Assembly: GCA_028712255.1 (NCBI GenBank)
Contig: JAQTQJ010000013.1
Location: forward strand, 1 to 44,696
Direction: 5' to 3'
Origin: Candidatus Omnitrophota bacterium
GTDB lineage: Bacteria; Omnitrophota; Gorgyraeia; Gygaellales; Profunditerraquicolaceae
Length of the DNA stretch: 44,696 nt
Below are positions 41,559 through 44,696 of this stretch, piece after piece (positions within the stretch are counted from its first letter, which is position 1; each line of letters opens with the position of its first letter). The position numbers were made by a program, and so were the translations under genes. Under the pieces are notes generated by a model. That model did not search any database and had not been told where the DNA came from. It saw nothing but the letters and a program-made list of their open reading frames with translations.

Positions 41559-42875
41559 ATGAAGAAATTATTCAATAAAAACAACATTAACCTGGCGGGA
41601 ATAGGCATATTTATATTCTTTTTTAGTTATATTATCCATATAAATCCAGCTATACCATTTTTTTTAATCATCCTTTATATATGTTTTTACAAAAAACTTT
41701 CTGTGACTAAAAATGCGGGCCTGGCAAATTTAAGTTTTCTATACCTGATCTCATTTTTTGCCGGTTATACTTTACTCAAAAATGGAATATCGATTTATTT
41801 TGTCCCGATCACAATTGTCCCGATGCTTAGCGTTCTTCTTTTTAATAATCTTGGGGTAGCTTATTTTTTATCATTAGGAACATCTCTGTCGCTGGCAATT
41901 TTGAGCCCAGAACCATTTAAAGCTTGGCTCATCTTCATAACCTCCTCCTCCTGCGCTATACTATTGGTAAATGGAGCGCGCAAACGTACAAAAGTAATCC
42001 AAGCTGGATTTATCGCAGGGATCGCACAATTAATCAGTTTAGTCCTTCTTGAATACCTCTGGATCAATCAATCCCAAAGGTACCTAATAATCCTACTTAA
42101 CGGCTTAATTTGTGGGGTAATCACCCTGGGTATCCTACCGTTATTTGAATATTTATTGCGCACAGTAACTAATATCAGCCTTCTAGAGCTAGCAGACTCT
42201 AACCAGCCAATTTTACAACGCATGACTCTTCAGGCGCCTGGTACTTACCACCACAGCCTAATCGTAGGCAATCTTTCAGATACTGCTTGTTCTGCTATAG
42301 GAGCCAACGGCCTACTAGCCAGAATAGGCGCATATTATCATGATATCGGAAAACTGAATAAACCGGAATATTTTATCGAGAATCAGGATATAAGAAAAAA
42401 CGCTCATGACACTCTTTCACCAACCATGAGCAAATTAATCATCATGAACCATGTAAAAGAAGGGTTGGAGCTTGCTAAAAAATATCGTTTAAGCCCGATA
42501 CTATGGGATTTTATTCAACAACATCATGGTAATAGCCTAGTTTATTACTTTTATCGAAAAGCCCTAGAAGGTAAAGAAGAGGACCAAGAAATAACCGAAG
42601 AGGGTTTTCGCTACCCTGGCCCAAAACCCACAACCCGCGAAACAGCAATCGTACTACTGGCAGACTCAGTGGAAGCAGCTACACGCTCATTAAAAAACCC
42701 TACTCCGGACAAAATTGAAGAAATGGTACACAAAATAATAAATAATAAATTTATAGACGGGCAACTTGATGAATGTGAACTCACCCTTAAAGATATTGAA
42801 AAAATATCTGGTGTTTTTAGTAAAATATTAAGCGGCATATATCACAGCCGAGTTAATTATCCCCAAGAAACCTAG
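41559..42875 (+). CDS. 7TM-HD membrane phosphohydrolase, probable c-di-AMP phosphodiesterase (PgpH-like)
   Basis: 438 residues. About seven membrane helices (roughly 5-200) are followed by a cytoplasmic HD domain: TYHHSLIVGNLSDTACSAIG, the metal-binding H261-D262 in YYHDIGKL, FIQQHHGNSLVYYFY and LADSVEAATRS. This matches the C-terminal two-thirds of PgpH (YqfF), which hydrolyses c-di-AMP. PgpH is usually about 700 residues because a large extracytoplasmic 7TMR-HDED domain follows the first helix; that domain is absent here. cdaA at 6085 provides the matching synthase. The location between phoH and ybeY is typical for pgpH. Substrate is inferred. Confidence 0.88.
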   Translation: MKKLFNKNNINLAGIGIFIFFFSYIIHINPAIPFFLIILYICFYKKLSVTKNAGLANLSFLYLISFFAGYTLLKNGISIYFVPITIVPMLSVLLFNNLGVAYFLSLGTSLSLAILSPEPFKAWLIFITSSSCAILLVNGARKRTKVIQAGFIAGIAQLISLVLLEYLWINQSQRYLIILLNGLICGVITLGILPLFEYLLRTVTNISLLELADSNQPILQRMTLQAPGTYHHSLIVGNLSDTACSAIGANGLLARIGAYYHDIGKLNKPEYFIENQDIRKNAHDTLSPTMSKLIIMNHVKEGLELAKKYRLSPILWDFIQQHHGNSLVYYFYRKALEGKEEDQEITEEGFRYPGPKPTTRETAIVLLADSVEAATRSLKNPTPDKIEEMVHKIINNKFIDGQLDECELTLKDIEKISGVFSKILSGIYHSRVNYPQET

Positions 42876-42880
42876 GATGA

Positions 42881-42922
42881 ACCTTACACCTTCTAATTAT
42901 TAAAATATTGAAGGCGTAGGGT
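42881..42922 (+). repeat. Hairpin upstream of ybeY
   Basis: Arms ACCTTACACCTTC (42881-42893) and GAAGGCGTAGGGT (42910-42922) pair at 12 of 13 positions, counting one G-T wobble, around a 16-nt loop. It is followed by CTTATAAT and then an AAGGTG before the GTG start of ybeY. There is no T-run, so a simple terminator is unlikely. Confidence 0.5.
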
Positions 42923-42953
42923 CTTATAATTTAAATAAGAAAGAAGGTGCGGG

Positions 42954-43367
42954 GTGAAAATAACCATAAAAAATCTCCAAAATAAACTACCTATCCATGC
43001 CTCAAAGATAAAAAAATTGATCCGTAAAATCGTTGAAGGGGAAAAAGTAAAAGAATCAGGCTGGATAAATATTTGTTTTGTAAATAATGCGCGTATAAAA
43101 AAATTTAACGCAAAATTTCTTAAAAATAACACCACAACCGACGTTTTGGCCTTTAATCTAGGGGACAGAAAAAAAGTAATCCTAGCTGATATCATGATTT
43201 CTACAGACAAAGCAATAAAACAAGCACATAATTTTAACACTACCTGCGATTATGAACTATTACTTTATGTCGCCCATGGGATACTCCACATACTTGGATT
43301 TGATGACCACACTAAAAGCCAAATAAAAATTATGCGAAAGAAGGAAAGTAAATATGTCGATAGATAA
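42954..43367 (+). CDS. ybeY: Endoribonuclease YbeY (rRNA maturation factor)
   Basis: Zinc-dependent RNase needed for 16S rRNA 3'-end maturation and ribosome quality control. 137 residues. The zinc motif HGILHILGFDDH matches HGxLHLxGYDH, and TTDVLAFNLGD matches the family's TDVLSFP block. The start is GTG, with AAGGTG 6-11 nt upstream. It overlaps recO by 14 nt. Confidence 0.95.
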   Translation: MKITIKNLQNKLPIHASKIKKLIRKIVEGEKVKESGWINICFVNNARIKKFNAKFLKNNTTTDVLAFNLGDRKKVILADIMISTDKAIKQAHNFNTTCDYELLLYVAHGILHILGFDDHTKSQIKIMRKKESKYVDR

Positions 43368-44112
43368 AGCCTGCGGCTTGGTCTTAAGTAAACGTGACTT
43401 ACGAGAAACATCCATAATTGTTGATCTTTATACAAAAGAATTTGGAAAAATTAACGGAATACTAAAAGGAATCCGCACAGAACCGGAAAAATTCGCCTCA
43501 AACTTAGAACTTTTTTCATTAAACGAGATTATCTTCTACAGAAAAACTCACTCTAATCTACACCTGGTTAGTCAGGCAGATAAAATAGAAAATTTCACCG
43601 GGGTAAGAAAAAATATAGAAAGGACAACTACTGCGGGTTTTATGATGGAGCTGATTAATTCCGTAATGCAGCCTGAGGATAAAAATGAGGAAATTTTCAA
43701 TTTAGCACTAGCCAGTCTCAAAGAACTTGAGACAAATTATAATCCTGAAAAAATCGCAACTATCTTTAAAATTAAAATGCTTAATCTTTCAGGATTTAAA
43801 CCTCATTTTGACTCCTGTGTTTCCTGTATGGATAGAATAATGGGCCAATCTAAATTCAGCCTCTCACTCGGAGGCCTGCTTTGCCCATCCTGTATAACAA
43901 AAGATCCTACTGCTCGTGCGATATTCCGTGGCACAATTGCCACTGTTTTACATATTGAGAAAAATAGTTTTACCACCAGCCTTAATCTAGGAATCAATCC
44001 TCAGATAAAGAAGGAACTTGACTTGATTTTGAATTCATTTTTAAATTTTCACCTTGGTAAAGAACTAAAATCTCAGAAGTTGATTAACAAATTGGAATTA
44101 GCAGTAGGATAA
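43354..44112 (+). CDS. recO: DNA repair protein RecO
   Basis: RecO loads RecA with RecR (RecFOR pathway) and anneals single strands. 252 residues. The N-terminal OB fold is MSIDKACGLVLSKRDLRETSIIVDLYTKEFGKINGILKGIR. The helical domain contains a zinc cluster with CVSC (about residues 154-157) and LCPSC. AAGGAA precedes the ATG, and the start overlaps the end of ybeY by 14 nt. The ybeY-recO association is common in bacteria. Confidence 0.93.
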   Translation: MSIDKACGLVLSKRDLRETSIIVDLYTKEFGKINGILKGIRTEPEKFASNLELFSLNEIIFYRKTHSNLHLVSQADKIENFTGVRKNIERTTTAGFMMELINSVMQPEDKNEEIFNLALASLKELETNYNPEKIATIFKIKMLNLSGFKPHFDSCVSCMDRIMGQSKFSLSLGGLLCPSCITKDPTARAIFRGTIATVLHIEKNSFTTSLNLGINPQIKKELDLILNSFLNFHLGKELKSQKLINKLELAVG

Positions 44113-44127
44113 AGGAAAGAGGATCAT

Positions 44128-44696
44128 ATGAAAATTGTTATTGTCGGGCCAGGTGCAATAGGATGCTTAATTGCAGCATTTTTGACAAAAACAAAAGAAG
44201 ATGTTTGGCTTTTAGATAAAAATAAAGAAACTGCTGCAAAAATAAATGAAACAGGGATTATTTTGGAAAATTCATCAGGCTCCTGGCAGGCTAAAGTTAG
44301 AACTACAACTAACATAGAAAATATCGGTCAAGCTGACCTAATAATTATCTGCGTAAAATCATTCAATACAAAGCAGGCTACCGAACAGATCAAGCCTCTC
44401 CTGAACCAAAATACTAAAATTTTAACTTTACAAAATGGAATAGGGAATATCGAAATTATTTCCGAAATAGTCGGAGAGGAAAGGGTAATCGCAGGAATCA
44501 CTAGTGAAGGAGCAACTCTAATTGATATCGGTAAAATTCGCCATTGCGGCCGCGGAGAAACTATAATCGGTACAATTAACGGAAAAACACCGGTTGAAAT
44601 ACGCTCAATTCGTGAAATATTTAACAAAATAGGCTTCGAAACTAAAATGTCGCGCGACATAAAAAGCCTAATCTGGTCAAAACTAATTATTAACGT
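44128..44696 (+). CDS. panE: 2-dehydropantoate 2-reductase (partial, runs off the window)
   Basis: Ketopantoate reductase: NADPH-dependent reduction of 2-dehydropantoate to pantoate on the way to pantothenate. The first 189 residues are present. The Rossmann motif IVGPGAIGCLIAAFL is at the N-terminus, and IIICVKSFNTKQA, TLQNGIGNIEII, GITSEGATL and the start of the catalytic-Lys region (DIKSLIWSKLIIN) follow, matching ApbA/PanE. GGAAAGAGGA lies upstream of the ATG. The C-terminal domain is beyond the window end. Confidence 0.93.
   Translation, partial: MKIVIVGPGAIGCLIAAFLTKTKEDVWLLDKNKETAAKINETGIILENSSGSWQAKVRTTTNIENIGQADLIIICVKSFNTKQATEQIKPLLNQNTKILTLQNGIGNIEIISEIVGEERVIAGITSEGATLIDIGKIRHCGRGETIIGTINGKTPVEIRSIREIFNKIGFETKMSRDIKSLIWSKLIIN

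Noticed and set aside
42881-42922. Rho-independent terminator before ybeY
   Set aside because: The hairpin is imperfect and not followed by a T-run; ybeY follows closely in the same conserved cluster.

Overview
This is an A+T-rich bacterial window, packed with housekeeping genes. All but one of the protein genes I call lie on the + strand, with short gaps and frequent overlaps of 1-40 nt. Several features are reminiscent of Candidatus Omnitrophota or a neighbouring lineage known mainly from metagenomes: an archaeal-type thymidylate synthase, an iPGM-like protein standing where homoserine kinase is expected, a GuaB3-type IMP dehydrogenase, a CIRCE-controlled groESL, tRNAs mostly without encoded CCA, and dispersed GGGGACGGTT palindromes. 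That placement is an inference from gene content, not something the sequence proves.

Layout. 1-560: the 3' part of a CAT-anticodon tRNA, a lone PAS domain and a palindrome. 569-1891: the only minus-strand gene, a Wzx-like flippase. 1985-8862: tilS, ftsH (with a clear sigma70-type promoter), folP with an N-terminal extension, cdaA, a 40-residue CdaR-like microprotein, pdxJ, acpS and nnrD. 8864-9363: tRNA-Thr, tRNA-Tyr and tRNA-Gly, with a duplicated tRNA-Thr 3' half. 9382-12959: a PAS histidine kinase, a receiver-only response regulator, thymidylate synthase and gpsA. 12967-13233: tRNA-Pro followed by two progressively shorter tRNA-Pro 3' fragments separated by hairpins. 13254-21409: a PilZ protein, then an aspartate-family block (hom, thrC, coaB, lemA, apgM-like, lysC, cimA) and a 48-residue membrane microprotein. 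21431-28256: valS, nadC, uvrB, coaX and an exported unknown. 28267-30423: CIRCE-groES-groEL-terminator. 30437-36861: guaB3, guaA, dnaE and a long palindrome. 36874-44696: HU, hisS, aspS, a LysM lipoprotein, phoH, a 7TM-HD protein, ybeY, recO and partial panE.

The genes form several working sets. hom, thrC, lysC and the apgM-like gene make threonine and feed the lysine branch, while cimA opens a threonine-independent route to isoleucine. guaB3 and guaA convert IMP to GMP. cdaA makes c-di-AMP and the phoH-linked 7TM-HD protein probably degrades it. coaB, coaX and panE are scattered steps of CoA synthesis, and acpS uses CoA.

I see no CRISPR array, phage, transposase or defence island, and no convincing wholly new multi-gene system. 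The most interesting signals are small. A 49-nt leader of two hairpins abutting the Shine-Dalgarno is shared by lysC and groEL (46/49 identical), with a related layout before HU. tRNA 3' halves are duplicated in an att-like way at two loci. CdaR appears reduced to its membrane anchor. AspRS lacks its GAD domain. lysC has an internal ribosome-binding site for a separate regulatory subunit. Eight degenerate 7-bp repeats occupy the dnaE initiation region.
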